A DNA stretch of 39,857 bases from Tropicimonas sp. IMCC6043 (GTDB lineage: Bacteria; Pseudomonadota; Alphaproteobacteria; Rhodobacterales; Rhodobacteraceae), in contig NZ_SELO01000035.1 of NCBI RefSeq assembly GCF_004146235.1, positions 1 through 39,857 on the forward strand, written 5' to 3'. The position numbers were made by a program, and so were the translations under genes. Under the pieces are notes generated by a model. It worked only from the letters and a program-made list of their open reading frames with translations, was not told where the DNA came from and searched no databases. Positions 15,861-24,139 of this stretch are shown here, piece after piece (positions within the stretch are counted from its first letter, which is position 1; every line of letters starts with the position of its first letter).

Positions 15861-16646
15861 CTATTCCGGGAGAACCACATCCGGCGTCTTCCAGGCAAGG
15901 TGCTGGCCGCCGTCAACACAGAGCAACTGCCCGCTCACAGCCGGCGCGTCGAGGAAATAGCCAAGGGCTGCGTTGATGTCGGACCGGTTCGAGCCACGTT
16001 CGAGCACACAGGCGGCGCGTTGCGCACGGAACTGCGCCTCGCTCTGGCGCGGGTTGGGCAGGGTCGGGCCGGGGCCGATCGCATTGACGCGTATATCGGG
16101 CGCAAGGGCGCGGGCGGCGGTCTGGGTGAAGGCCCAGAGCGCCATCTTGGCGATCGTGTAGCTCATGAAATGCGGCGTCGGCTTCAGCACCCGCTGGTCG
16201 ACGATATTGACCACCAGAGATTGAGAGAGCGCCTCGTGGGAGTGATCCCGGATCGCGCGCGGCGCCTGGGCGGCGAAGGCCTGGGTCAGGACCACCGGGG
16301 CGCGCAGGTTGGACTCCATGTGGAGATCCCAGCTCTCGCGGTTGGCGGTGTCGAGGCTGTCGGGCTCGTAGATCGAAGCGTTGTTGACCAGGAGGTTGAG
16401 CGGCCCGCCGAGCGCCGCCGCGGCTGCGGGAAGCAGGCCCTGCATTTCCGCCTCGCGGGTCAGGTCTGCCGGAATTGCCGCTGCCGTCCGCCCCATGCCG
16501 CGGATCTCGGCCGCCACCTCCTCCGCTGCATCTGGCGAACCATGGTAGTGCACCGCAACGTCATGGCCACGCTCGGCAAGATAGAGTGCCATAGCACGGC
16601 CGATCCGCCGTGCGGCCCCCGTCACCAATGCCCTTTTCTCGGTCAT
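15861..16646 (-). CDS. SDR family oxidoreductase (FolM/pteridine-reductase-like)
   Basis: The 261-aa short-chain dehydrogenase/reductase has the NAD(P) motif TGAARRIG (residues 9-16, the arginine pair favouring NADPH), the NNAS motif (about 88-91) and the catalytic Tyr-x3-Lys in SYTIAKMAL (about 163-171). The ARRIG variant and overall pattern resemble FolM-type dihydromonapterin/pteridine reductases, but the substrate is not certain. ATG 16646 has AAGGAGAC upstream. It starts 13 bp after the CaCA gene and continues the leftward sppA-to-moaE gene run. Confidence 0.9.
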   Translation of the reverse strand: MTEKRALVTGAARRIGRAMALYLAERGHDVAVHYHGSPDAAEEVAAEIRGMGRTAAAIPADLTREAEMQGLLPAAAAALGGPLNLLVNNASIYEPDSLDTANRESWDLHMESNLRAPVVLTQAFAAQAPRAIRDHSHEALSQSLVVNIVDQRVLKPTPHFMSYTIAKMALWAFTQTAARALAPDIRVNAIGPGPTLPNPRQSEAQFRAQRAACVLERGSNRSDINAALGYFLDAPAVSGQLLCVDGGQHLAWKTPDVVLPE

Positions 16647-16659
16647 CTCGGAGTCTCCT

Positions 16660-17646
16660 TCAGGCGATCACAGCCCATACATAGGCGACATAGGCCGCCG
16701 TCAAAAGGAGTCCTATCCGGCGACCCATGTCCCAGTTCAGGAAAACGAACGGAAACAGGATTGCCGAGGAGAGGAACATGACCCAGATATCGAAGCGCAG
16801 GGTTTCAGGTTCGACCGGAATCGGCCCGACAAAGCTCGCAATGCCGATAATGGCGAGCATGTTGAAGAGATTCGAGCCGATGACGTTGCCGAGCGCGACA
16901 TCGGCCTGGCGGCGGACGGCCGCCATGACAGTGGTGGCGAGTTCGGGTAGCGAGGTGCCGAGCGCGACCAGCGTGAGACCGATCACCGTTTCGGGCACGT
17001 CAAGTTCATGCGCGATGCTGACCGCGGAGTCGACGAGGATGTCCGCCCCGAGCGGTAGCCCGACCAGACCGAGACCGAGATAGATCCAGATCTTCCATGT
17101 CGGCACCGTGAGGTCGGCGCCTTCGATCTCCTCTTCCTCGACAGGCGCCGACCGTGCCGCCTTCGCCGTGGCCGCGGCACAGGCGACCTCGCGGCGGTGG
17201 ATATGCGCCGAACGCAACGCATCGGCCAGCATGAGCGCCAGCAGGAAGATGAGGACCATCCCGTCGACCCAGTTGAAGAGGTCGGTATAGGCGAGCCCGA
17301 TGAACACCACCGTCGCGCCCATCATGATAACATAGGTCTTGCGGGTATCGCAGCTCGAGGTGTGGAGCACCGAGATCATCGCCGGCACGCCGAGCACCAG
17401 CAGGACGTTGGCGATATTCGAGCCGACGACATTGCCGAGCGCGATCCCCGGCGCGCCGTCCAGGATCGCCTTTACCGAGACGAGAAGTTCCGGCGCCGAG
17501 GTGCCGAAGGCGACGATGGTCAGCGAAACAAGAAGCGCCGGCACGCCGGCGCGCAGCGCCAGGTTCACCGCGCCCTTGACCAGGGCATCGCCCGCAAGCA
17601 ACAGGATTACCAGCCCGAGCACGAGCAGTGCGATATCGGTCAGCAT
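16660..17646 (-). CDS. Calcium/sodium antiporter (CaCA family, YrbG-like)
   Basis: The 329-aa inner-membrane exchanger swaps Na+ (or H+) for Ca2+. It consists of two inverted five-helix halves with the signature alpha repeats: VAFGTSAPELLVS and GNVVGSNIANVLLVLG in the first half, VALGTSLPELATT and GNVIGSNLFNMLAIIG in the second. A charged cytoplasmic loop with VEEEEIEG joins the halves. ATG 17646 is chosen because it lies 4 bp downstream of the preceding small gene; in-frame codons further upstream overlap that gene and are not membrane-like. Confidence 0.94.
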   Translation of the reverse strand: MLTDIALLVLGLVILLLAGDALVKGAVNLALRAGVPALLVSLTIVAFGTSAPELLVSVKAILDGAPGIALGNVVGSNIANVLLVLGVPAMISVLHTSSCDTRKTYVIMMGATVVFIGLAYTDLFNWVDGMVLIFLLALMLADALRSAHIHRREVACAAATAKAARSAPVEEEEIEGADLTVPTWKIWIYLGLGLVGLPLGADILVDSAVSIAHELDVPETVIGLTLVALGTSLPELATTVMAAVRRQADVALGNVIGSNLFNMLAIIGIASFVGPIPVEPETLRFDIWVMFLSSAILFPFVFLNWDMGRRIGLLLTAAYVAYVWAVIA

Positions 17647-17650
17647 GCGG

Positions 17651-17842
17651 CTAGCTCTTCCTGCAGGGGCATGGCCCCTTGCCGATGATGTAGTTGCCGC
17701 AATGCTTGCACCGTTTTGGTTTGTCGAGTTTCTCGCCGTCGCGCCGTGCCAGCCGGCGCGCACCGCCCGGCCAGCGCAACCGCCCGAACATCGCAAGCAC
17801 GGCGATGCCAATCAGGAAGAAGGTGACGATCTTGACCAGCAC
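17651..17842 (-). CDS. Small membrane protein with C-terminal zinc-ribbon-like motif
   Basis: The 63-residue protein has an N-terminal membrane helix (about residues 3-20), an Arg-rich stretch (WPGGARRLARRDG) and a C-terminal cysteine motif CKHCG...GPCPCRKS that could bind one metal ion. It starts at GTG 17842, directly after the TGA of the S49 peptidase gene, and ends 4 bp before the CaCA start, so it is embedded in the operon. I do not know a function. Its position between two membrane-associated genes suggests a small accessory protein. Confidence 0.75.
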   Translation of the reverse strand: MLVKIVTFFLIGIAVLAMFGRLRWPGGARRLARRDGEKLDKPKRCKHCGNYIIGKGPCPCRKS

Positions 17843-18646
17843 TCAGAGCCCGTAACGCGCCCAGAGGGCCCGCTCTTCAAGTTCTGCGGCCGCGTCCGCA
17901 GCGATTGACAGGCCGAACCGGCGCAGCAGGCCGCGCCTCGGTCCGTGGACGGCAAAGCGGACCTTGTCGCCATGGCGGTCCTTCATGGTCGCCACGAGGT
18001 GGCCCACGCCATCGGCGAGGCCGCGCGCGACCGCCTGTTGGCCGATCCAGACATCACCAGTGAAGAGGTCCGCCTTCGTGTCGAGCCGGTCTCCGCGTCG
18101 TGCTTTCACATGGGCAATGAAATTCTCGTGGATCTGGTCCTGGAGCGCTCGCAACCGGATGACATCCTCTTCCTTCTCGGGGCGAAAAGGGTCGAGAAAG
18201 CTCTTGGACCTTCCGGCGGTGTGCACCCGGCGCTCGATGCCGATCCGGCCAATGGCCTCCTGCAGGCCAAAGCCGGCCGAGATCACCCCGATCGAGCCGA
18301 CGATGGAGTTGGCGTCGACCAGGATGTCGTCGGCCGCACAGGCCAGCCAATAGCCGCCCGAAGCTGCTGCGTCCTCGACGAAGGCTGTCACCGGAAGCTT
18401 TTTTTCCTCGGCCAGCCGGCGGATCCGCGCGGCAATCAGCGAGGATTGCGCCGGTGAGCCGCCGGGCGAGTTGATCGCGAGCGCAACCGCTTTGGGCTTC
18501 CCGCGTACGAAGGCACGCTCGATCATGTCCGCCGTACCGGCATCGCTGAGCCCGCGCTGACCGCTCGCGATCACGCCGTTCAGGCGGATCACCGAGACCA
18601 GCGGGCGCCTCGAGAGGAAGGACGGGAGAATAGCCATGAAGCCCAT
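17843..18646 (-). CDS. S49 family (SppA/SohB-like) signal peptide peptidase
   Basis: The 267-aa serine peptidase is of the half-length S49 type. It has the crotonase-like fold with NSPGGSPAQSSLI (about residues 56-68), the nucleophile Ser in AAASGGYWLACAADDI (about 92-107) and the Lys of the Ser-Lys dyad in GRSKSFLDPF (about 143-152). Such enzymes degrade leftover signal peptides or membrane fragments. The first residues are only weakly hydrophobic. ATG 18646 or ATG 18637 may be the start; neither has a clear ribosome binding site. Its stop is directly followed by the GTG of the zinc-ribbon miniprotein, and it probably heads the leftward operon. Confidence 0.92.
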   Translation of the reverse strand: MGFMAILPSFLSRRPLVSVIRLNGVIASGQRGLSDAGTADMIERAFVRGKPKAVALAINSPGGSPAQSSLIAARIRRLAEEKKLPVTAFVEDAAASGGYWLACAADDILVDANSIVGSIGVISAGFGLQEAIGRIGIERRVHTAGRSKSFLDPFRPEKEEDVIRLRALQDQIHENFIAHVKARRGDRLDTKADLFTGDVWIGQQAVARGLADGVGHLVATMKDRHGDKVRFAVHGPRRGLLRRFGLSIAADAAAELEERALWARYGL

Positions 18647-18769
18647 GTAGGCCGCGCCCCTGCGGGGAACAAGGCACAAGCGAAAATGCCCGGGAGAAAG
18701 CTTGTGTCACCTCGACGAGCGCTCCGCGGGAATGGCAATGCAGGTGCCCCGCAGAGCCGCGTTTCGCGG

Positions 18770-19147
18770 TCAGGCGAGCAGTTTCGCCTTTTGGGCGGAG
18801 AATTCCTCCTCGGAGATCACGCCCTTGTCCCGCAGGTCCGCGAGCTTGGCGAGTTCGTCGGCCGTCGACACGGTTCCGGCGGCGTCCCGTATATAGGCCT
18901 TCTGCGCCGCCTGGATCTCCTCGGCAGCTTTCTTGGCGCGAGCTGCCATCGAATCACCGCGCAGGACGAGATAGAGCAGCACGCCGAGCCAGGGCACGAC
19001 GATCACCCCGAGCATCCAGAGGCCCTTGCCCATGCCGCTCAGATCCTCGCTGGCGAAGATGTCGCTGACCACCGAGATCAGCGTCCAGATCCAGGCAACG
19101 AGGAGAAAAATGAGGAAGATCGACCAGAAAATATGGAGAATTGGCAT
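18770..19147 (-). CDS. Membrane protein with PLDc_N and SHOCT domains
   Basis: The 125-aa protein has two membrane helices (about residues 5-27 and 42-62) of the phospholipase-D-nuclease N-terminal type (GLWMLGVIVVPWLGVLLYLVL). It ends in a SHOCT domain (ELAKLADLRDKGVISEEEF, about 99-117), a short oligomerisation motif. ATG 19147 has AAGGAGTCC upstream. It diverges from the 4-helix membrane protein at 19303. No enzymatic part is present; such proteins are thought to be envelope or stress-related accessory proteins, which is inference. Confidence 0.85.
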   Translation of the reverse strand: MPILHIFWSIFLIFLLVAWIWTLISVVSDIFASEDLSGMGKGLWMLGVIVVPWLGVLLYLVLRGDSMAARAKKAAEEIQAAQKAYIRDAAGTVSTADELAKLADLRDKGVISEEEFSAQKAKLLA

Positions 19148-19246
19148 GAAGGACTCCTTTTGTCTCGGGCCGCGCCAACGGGTCCGGCCACCCAAGGCTA
19201 CGATAGGGACGGGTCATCGAAATTCAACTGCACGTTGCGGCGCCCA

Positions 19247-19274
19247 TTGGAATGCGCCCGGAGCCCGCTAGTAT
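19247..19274 (+). promoter_or_regulatory. Candidate sigma-70 promoter
   Basis: TTGGAA at 19247-19252, a 16-base spacer and TAGTAT at 19269-19274 would start transcription near 19281. This is 22 bases before the ATG at 19303, leaving room for the GGAGG ribosome binding site at 19293-19297. Confidence 0.4.
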
Positions 19275-19302
19275 GTTGACGAACAATAGAGTGGAGGACC
19301 CA

Positions 19303-19695
19303 ATGGTTCGAATGCTGATATCCGCCGGGATCTATGTGCTGGCCAATGCCGTGGGCCTCTTTGTCGCGAGCCTGCTGCTGGGCGAGTCGTTTTCCTTCAC
19401 CGCCAAGGGGTTCGTCGTCGCCACGCTGTTGCTGTCGGCCATCGAGGCGCTCGCCGGGCCGCTGATCGAGAAGATGTCCGAGAAGAACCTGCCGGCACTG
19501 AAGGGCGGCGTGGCGCTGGTCACCACCTTCGTCGGCCTGCTGATCACCAACCTTATCGTCGGCGGGATGCAGATCCACGGCGCGTCGACCTGGCTTCTGG
19601 CGACGATCCTCGTTTGGGCTGGCGCGCTGATCGCGACGCTGGTGCTGCCAATGCTGCTGACCAAGAAGGCGGTCGAGAAACGCCGCGAGGGCTGA
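19303..19695 (+). CDS. Four-helix membrane protein, phage-holin-like superfamily
   Basis: The 130-aa protein consists of four hydrophobic segments (about residues 4-24, 33-52, 62-84 and 92-115) and a short basic tail (TKKAVEKRREG). The pattern matches the four-helix 'mycobacterial-type phage holin' superfamily, widespread as chromosomal genes of unknown role; no lysis genes are nearby. ATG 19303 is preceded by GGAGG with good spacing, so the in-frame ATG at 19252 is not used. It ends 2 bp before the convergent end of frcR. Confidence 0.75.
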   Translation: MVRMLISAGIYVLANAVGLFVASLLLGESFSFTAKGFVVATLLLSAIEALAGPLIEKMSEKNLPALKGGVALVTTFVGLLITNLIVGGMQIHGASTWLLATILVWAGALIATLVLPMLLTKKAVEKRREG

Positions 19696-19697
19696 CC

Positions 19698-20927
19698 TCA
19701 CCCCGCGTTGAGCATGGCGTTGAGATCGACGAGATAGCGTTCGGAGAGCGGCAGCGTGGCTGCGCCGAGTGACCGCGCGTTCGGCCCGATCGTGCCTTCG
19801 CGCAGGTCCGGTGTCTCGATGCCGCTCAGGTCCATTTCGGCCAGCGTCCGCGCAGTCTGCGAGACGAGTCTCGCGCGCAGATGGGAGGGGATCCAGCCGT
19901 CGATGAGAACCGCCTCGCAATCGACAACGGAAGCGGCCGCGGCGATGGCATAGGCCAGGCCGGTGCAGGCATCCCTCAGCCAGTCCTCGACCACCTCGCA
20001 GGCGACCGTCCAGTTCTCGGGCGGTTCCCAAAGCGACGAGGTCGGCTCTCCGCGCGCGCGCAGTTCTCGCTCGAGCACGGAGAGCGACGCCACGTCCACG
20101 AGTTGCAGATGCGCTCCACCGAGTGCCGGGATCGGCAGCGAGCCCAGCGCGGCGGCGTTTCCGGTCCGCCCGGTGAACAGGCTGCCGTTGAGGACCAGCC
20201 CGCCGCCGATGAAATAGCCGATGAAGAAATGCAGGAAATCCCGCGGCGTCTCGCCGGTGCCGAAGACAAGCTCTGCACCGCAGGCAGCGGAGGCATCGTT
20301 GCACTGGTAGACCGGAAAGCCGAAACAGGCAGCCAGTTCCTGCTGGATATCGCGGGTCTGCCATTGCAGCATTTCCGCGGCCGGCGCGCCGATGGAAATT
20401 GCCCAGTCCCACAGCCGGAAGGGGATGGCTATCCCAAGCCCGGCAATCCGCCCTGCCCGATCCGGTGGCAATTTGGCGGTCAGAACCTCGACGGCGCGGC
20501 GCGCGAAGCGGATGATTCCGTCCGGCGAGGGCCAGGGATGGGTCTGATGCAGCCTGCCCAGCACTGTGCCCGTGAAGTCGATCAGGATTAGGTCGACTGA
20601 CCGACGGCCGACCTTGAGGCCAAAGAAATAGGCGCCATCCGGCGCAAGTCGCATCGGGATGGACGGCTGCCCCACGCGCCCGCGAATCGGTTCGCCGCGT
20701 GCAAGCAGTCCGTCTTCCTCAAGCCCGCGCATGATCACCGAGATGGTCTGCGCCGAGAGCCCAGTCGCCCGCGCGATCTCCGCCTTGGCCATCGGACCGT
20801 TGGACCGAAGCAGCGACAGCACCAGCCGCTCGTTATGCGCCCGCATTCCGCTCTGGTTCGACCCCCGCACCGCGTGGGCGATCTGGCGTTTTTGCGGCGC
20901 CATTTCCTGATCGGTTCCCGTGACCAC
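19698..20927 (-). CDS. frcR: ROK family transcriptional regulator FrcR-type
   Basis: This is the likely repressor of the divergent fructose ABC operon. The 409-aa protein has an N-terminal winged helix-turn-helix (AKAEIARATGLSAQTISVIMRGL, about residues 46-68) and a ROK sugar-binding domain (FFIGYFIGGGLVLNGSLFTG, about 233-252). The CxCGxxGCxE zinc motif found in many ROK proteins is absent. I chose GTG 20927 because GGAGGAGGAACT lies directly before it; an ATG at 20903 has no ribosome binding site. Gene order (ROK gene divergent from SBP-permease-ATPase-kinase) matches the frcR-frcBCAK locus known from Sinorhizobium meliloti. Confidence 0.88.
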   Translation of the reverse strand: MVTGTDQEMAPQKRQIAHAVRGSNQSGMRAHNERLVLSLLRSNGPMAKAEIARATGLSAQTISVIMRGLEEDGLLARGEPIRGRVGQPSIPMRLAPDGAYFFGLKVGRRSVDLILIDFTGTVLGRLHQTHPWPSPDGIIRFARRAVEVLTAKLPPDRAGRIAGLGIAIPFRLWDWAISIGAPAAEMLQWQTRDIQQELAACFGFPVYQCNDASAACGAELVFGTGETPRDFLHFFIGYFIGGGLVLNGSLFTGRTGNAAALGSLPIPALGGAHLQLVDVASLSVLERELRARGEPTSSLWEPPENWTVACEVVEDWLRDACTGLAYAIAAAASVVDCEAVLIDGWIPSHLRARLVSQTARTLAEMDLSGIETPDLREGTIGPNARSLGAATLPLSERYLVDLNAMLNAG

Positions 20928-20982
20928 AGTTCCTCCTCCGTTCAGAGAAGACAATGAGAAGGCAGGGTTGGCCTGTCAATAC

Positions 20983-21003
20983 TAAATAAGACTGATTTAT
21001 TTA
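20983..21003. promoter_or_regulatory. Candidate FrcR operator
   Basis: TAAATAA at 20983-20989 and TTATTTA at 20997-21003 form a perfect 7-bp inverted repeat with a 7-base spacer. It lies in the middle of the 189-bp region between the divergent frcR and frcB starts, in a short AT-rich patch. ROK repressors bind AT-rich palindromes of about this size, so this is the best candidate operator. Confidence 0.6.
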
Positions 21004-21005
21004 TC

Positions 21006-21034
21006 TTGACAGACGCCGCCAATTGTCCTTTTCT
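21006..21034 (+). promoter_or_regulatory. Candidate frcB promoter
   Basis: A perfect -35 hexamer TTGACA (21006-21011) begins 2 bases after the inverted repeat. At 17-bp spacing the -10 position reads TTTTCT (21029-21034), a poor match. A repressor bound at 20983-21003 would block polymerase access to the -35 element. Confidence 0.35.
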
Positions 21035-21116
21035 GTGCGACATGGCTGGTTCGGGGCTACCCTGACAGCCGCGACGGACCTGGGAGGGTCCCGGGAAATC
21101 AACGGGAGGAAGAACC

Positions 21117-22145
21117 TTGAAATCTGCATCCATCAAAACGCTGTTTGGCGCCACCGCTCTCGGCCTTGTCGGCCTCGCCGGCGCCGCCCAGGCTCAGGAT
21201 ATCGGCGCGTGCCTGATCACCAAGACGGACACCAACCCGTTCTTCGTGAAGATGAAGGAAGGCGCAAGCGCCGCTGCCGAAGAAGCCGGGATCAACCTGT
21301 CGACCTATGCAGGCAAGTATGACGGTGACGTGGAAACTCAGATCGCCGCCGTCGAGTCGTGCATTGCATCCGGCGCGAAAGGCATCCTGATCACGCCGAC
21401 CGACAGCCGTGCGCTGGTACCGATCATCACTCAGGCTCGCGAAGCCGGCTCGCTGGTCATCGCGCTCGACACGCAGTTTGAGCCGGCCGACGCAGCCGAC
21501 GCCACTTTCGCAACGGACAACTTCAAAGCCGGCGAACTCATCGGCCAATGGGCCGCCGCGACCCTCGGCGACGAGGCCGCAAACGCCAAGATCGCCCTGC
21601 TCGACCTGAACGCTTCCGAGGTTTCCGTCGACTATCAGCGCGACCAGGGCTTCCTGACCGGCTTCGGAATCGACGTTAAGAACCCGACGGACATCGGCGA
21701 CGAGGACGATCCGCGCATCGTCGGAAACGACGTGACCGACGGTTCGCCCGACGGCGGCCGTACCGCGATGGAAAACCTGCTGCAGATCGACCCCGACATC
21801 AACGTGGTCTACACGATCAACGAGCCGGCCGCGGCCGGTGCCTACGAGGCGCTGAAATCGCTCGGCAAGGGTGAGGGTGTATTGATCGTCTCCGTTGACG
21901 GCGGCTGCCCGGGCGTCAAGGACATCGAGGCCGGGATCATCGGCGCAACCTCAATGCAGTTCCCGCTGCTGATGGCGTCGAAGGGCATCGAGGCGATCAA
22001 GACCTTCGCCGAAACCGGTGAAAAGCCGCAGAACTCCGAGGGCCTGGATTTCTTCAACACGGGCGTCGAACTGATCACTGACGCGCCCGTCGACGGAATC
22101 CCGTCAATCACTTCTGCGGAAGGCCTGGAGAAGTGCTGGGGCTGA
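21117..22145 (+). CDS. frcB: Fructose-type sugar ABC transporter substrate-binding protein
   Basis: This is the periplasmic binding protein of a ribose/fructose-class (CUT2) transporter. The 342-aa precursor has a Sec signal peptide (Lys at position 2, hydrophobic core about 8-21, cleavage after AQA at 26). The body closely follows Frc[21 protein letters not shown] (about 31-50), [52 protein letters not shown] and a C-terminal EKCWG. Translation starts at TTG 21117, supported by GGGAGGA 6-12 bases upstream; no in-frame ATG would keep the signal peptide. A perfect hairpin follows the stop. Confidence 0.93.
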   Translation: MKSASIKTLFGATALGLVGLAGAAQAQDIGACLITKTDTNPFFVKMKEGASAAAEEAGINLSTYAGKYDGDVETQIAAVESCIASGAKGILITPTDSRALVPIITQAREAGSLVIALDTQFEPADAADATFATDNFKAGELIGQWAAATLGDEAANAKIALLDLNASEVSVDYQRDQGFLTGFGIDVKNPTDIGDEDDPRIVGNDVTDGSPDGGRTAMENLLQIDPDINVVYTINEPAAAGAYEALKSLGKGEGVLIVSVDGGCPGVKDIEAGIIGATSMQFPLLMASKGIEAIKTFAETGEKPQNSEGLDFFNTGVELITDAPVDGIPSITSAEGLEKCWG

Positions 22146-22162
22146 CCTTTCCGCTCACTCCC

Positions 22163-22187
22163 GAGGCGGCGCGTTCTGCGCCGCCTC
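22163..22187 (+). promoter_or_regulatory. Perfect hairpin between frcB and frcC
   Basis: GAGGCGGCGC (22163-22172) pairs perfectly with GCGCCGCCTC (22178-22187) around the loop GTTCT. It lies 18 bases after the frcB stop and is not followed by T residues. Hairpins in this position commonly protect the upstream mRNA and reduce read-through, allowing more binding protein than permease. Confidence 0.7.
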
Positions 22188-22259
22188 ATCTCCAAAACCC
22201 CGTCGACGTCTTTCAAAGACAAGTCTGCCTCGGCTAAACACGAGGCTGGGAGTTAAGCC

Positions 22260-23342
22260 ATGTCCGATACACAAAAGCCGGCGCGGAAGTCGCAGGAGTT
22301 CGAACAGACATTGGACCGCAGCGACAAGAAGGTCGCCGAGTTCAATGTCGCCCGTCACACACCGATCGAGCGCGTGCAGCATCTTCTGCACAACAACCCC
22401 ACACTCGTCCCTGTCATCGTGTTGGTGCTGAGCCTGGTCGTGTTCGGGCTCATTGCTGGCGGCCGATTCTTTTCCGCCTTCAACCTTAGCCTCATCATGC
22501 AGCAGGTTTCGATAATCGGCATGCTGGCGGCTGCGCAATCGCTGATCATCATCACGGCGGGAATCGACCTAAGCGTCGCGGCCATCATGGTGCTGATGTC
22601 GGTGATCATGGGGAACCTTGCTGTCTATATGGGTGTACCCAGCGGACTCGCGATCCTCGTCGGCTTCGCCGGCGGCGCGGCGGCAGGGCTCTTCAACGGC
22701 CTGCTCATTACAAAGGTCAAGTTGCCGCCATTCATCACGACACTCGGGACCTGGTCGATCTACTACTCGCTTCTGCTTTGGCTCTCCGGAGCTCAATCGA
22801 TCCGCGGCACCGACATCGACGAAAACGCACCATTCCTGAAATTCTTCGGTGAAACCGTCGAACTTGCGGGGGCGCGCATCACGCTGGGCTCGCTGCTGAT
22901 GGTCATGATCTTCGTCGTCCTCTGGTATCTGCTCAACAAGACCGCCTGGGGCCGCCATGTCTATGCAATTGGCGACGACAAGGAAGCAGCCGAACTCTCG
23001 GGCATCCGTACCGACAGGGTGCTGGTATCGGTCTACATGGTCGCTGGCTTCGTCTGTGCCGTCGCAGCCTGGGCGTCGATCGGACGGGTCGGATCGATTT
23101 CCCCACAATCCTTCTATGAGGGCAACCTCCAGTCCATCACCGCCGTGGTGATCGGGGGGATTTCGCTCTTCGGTGGACGTGGTTCGATCATGGGCGCGCT
23201 TTTTGGAGCCCTCATCGTCGGCGTGTTTCAGTCGGGTCTGCGCATGGCCGGAGTCGACGTGCTCTGGCAAGTCTTCGCCATCGGCTGGCTCATCATCATC
23301 GCGGTCGCGATCGACCAATGGATCAGAAGGGTATCTGCATAA
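22260..23342 (+). CDS. frcC: Sugar ABC transporter permease
   Basis: The 360-aa inner-membrane permease of the CUT2 class forms the channel for the FrcB-delivered sugar. It has a polar N-terminus of about 45 residues (more than in RbsC), then about eight to ten membrane helices. The family motifs are AAQSLIIITAGIDLSVAAIM (about residues 89-108) and VIGGISLFGGRGSIMGALFG (about 297-316). The stop codon overlaps the frcA start (TAATG), so they are translationally coupled. The 114-bp gap from frcB holds the hairpin. Confidence 0.93.
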   Translation: MSDTQKPARKSQEFEQTLDRSDKKVAEFNVARHTPIERVQHLLHNNPTLVPVIVLVLSLVVFGLIAGGRFFSAFNLSLIMQQVSIIGMLAAAQSLIIITAGIDLSVAAIMVLMSVIMGNLAVYMGVPSGLAILVGFAGGAAAGLFNGLLITKVKLPPFITTLGTWSIYYSLLLWLSGAQSIRGTDIDENAPFLKFFGETVELAGARITLGSLLMVMIFVVLWYLLNKTAWGRHVYAIGDDKEAAELSGIRTDRVLVSVYMVAGFVCAVAAWASIGRVGSISPQSFYEGNLQSITAVVIGGISLFGGRGSIMGALFGALIVGVFQSGLRMAGVDVLWQVFAIGWLIIIAVAIDQWIRRVSA

Positions 23343-24127
23343 TGTCTGACACAACTCCCGTCGTGCAGGGTCGCGGTCTCGTGAAGCGCTATGGCCACGT
23401 AACAGCGATCGACAATTCCGACTTCGAACTGCTTCCGGGAGAGATCCTGGCGGTGATCGGCGACAACGGCGCAGGCAAGTCATCCATCGTGAAGGCGATC
23501 TGCGGCGCAGTCGTTCCGGACGCGGGCGAGATCCTCATCGAGGGCAAGCCGGTTCATTTCACCTCGCCGATCGAGGCGCGGGACATGGGAATCGAAATCG
23601 TCTACCAGACGCTCGCGCTCTCCCCCGCGCTCTCGATTGCCGACAACATGTTCATGGGTCGTGAAATCCGCAAGAATGGCTGGATGGGCGACTGGCTGAA
23701 GATGCTGGACAAGAAGGCCATGGAAACCTTCGCCCGCGAGAAGCTCACCGAGCTTGGTCTGATGACGGTCCAGTCTATCAACCAGCCGGTCGAAACCCTG
23801 TCGGGCGGCCAACGCCAGGGCGTCGCCGTGGCGCGCGCGGCGGCCTTCGCGACCAAGTTCATCATCATGGACGAACCGACCGCGGCGCTCGGCGTCAAGG
23901 AAAGCCGCCGGGTTCTCGAGTTGATCCTGGACGTCAAGTCGCGCGGCATACCGATCATCCTGATTTCCCACAACATGCCGCATGTCTTCGAGGTCGCGGA
24001 CCGGATACATATCCATCGCCTGGGGCGTCGGCTCTGCACCGTCAACCCGGACGACTACACCATGTCCGACGCAGTCGCGATGATGACCGGCGCGATGGAG
24101 CCACCAGCCGAGATCCGAGCCGCCTGA
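23342..24127 (+). CDS. frcA: Sugar ABC transporter ATP-binding protein
   Basis: The 261-aa cytoplasmic ATPase has a single nucleotide-binding domain, as in FrcA, rather than the fused double domain of RbsA. Walker A is GDNGAGKSS (about residues 40-48), the signature motif is LSGGQRQGVAVARA (about 148-161), Walker B is FIIMDEPTAALG (about 168-179) and the switch His is in ILISHNM (about 201-207). ATG 23342 shares bases with the frcC stop. It is followed 12 bp later by frcK. Confidence 0.94.
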   Translation: MSDTTPVVQGRGLVKRYGHVTAIDNSDFELLPGEILAVIGDNGAGKSSIVKAICGAVVPDAGEILIEGKPVHFTSPIEARDMGIEIVYQTLALSPALSIADNMFMGREIRKNGWMGDWLKMLDKKAMETFAREKLTELGLMTVQSINQPVETLSGGQRQGVAVARAAAFATKFIIMDEPTAALGVKESRRVLELILDVKSRGIPIILISHNMPHVFEVADRIHIHRLGRRLCTVNPDDYTMSDAVAMMTGAMEPPAEIRAA

Positions 24128-24139
24128 GGCAGGGAGACG

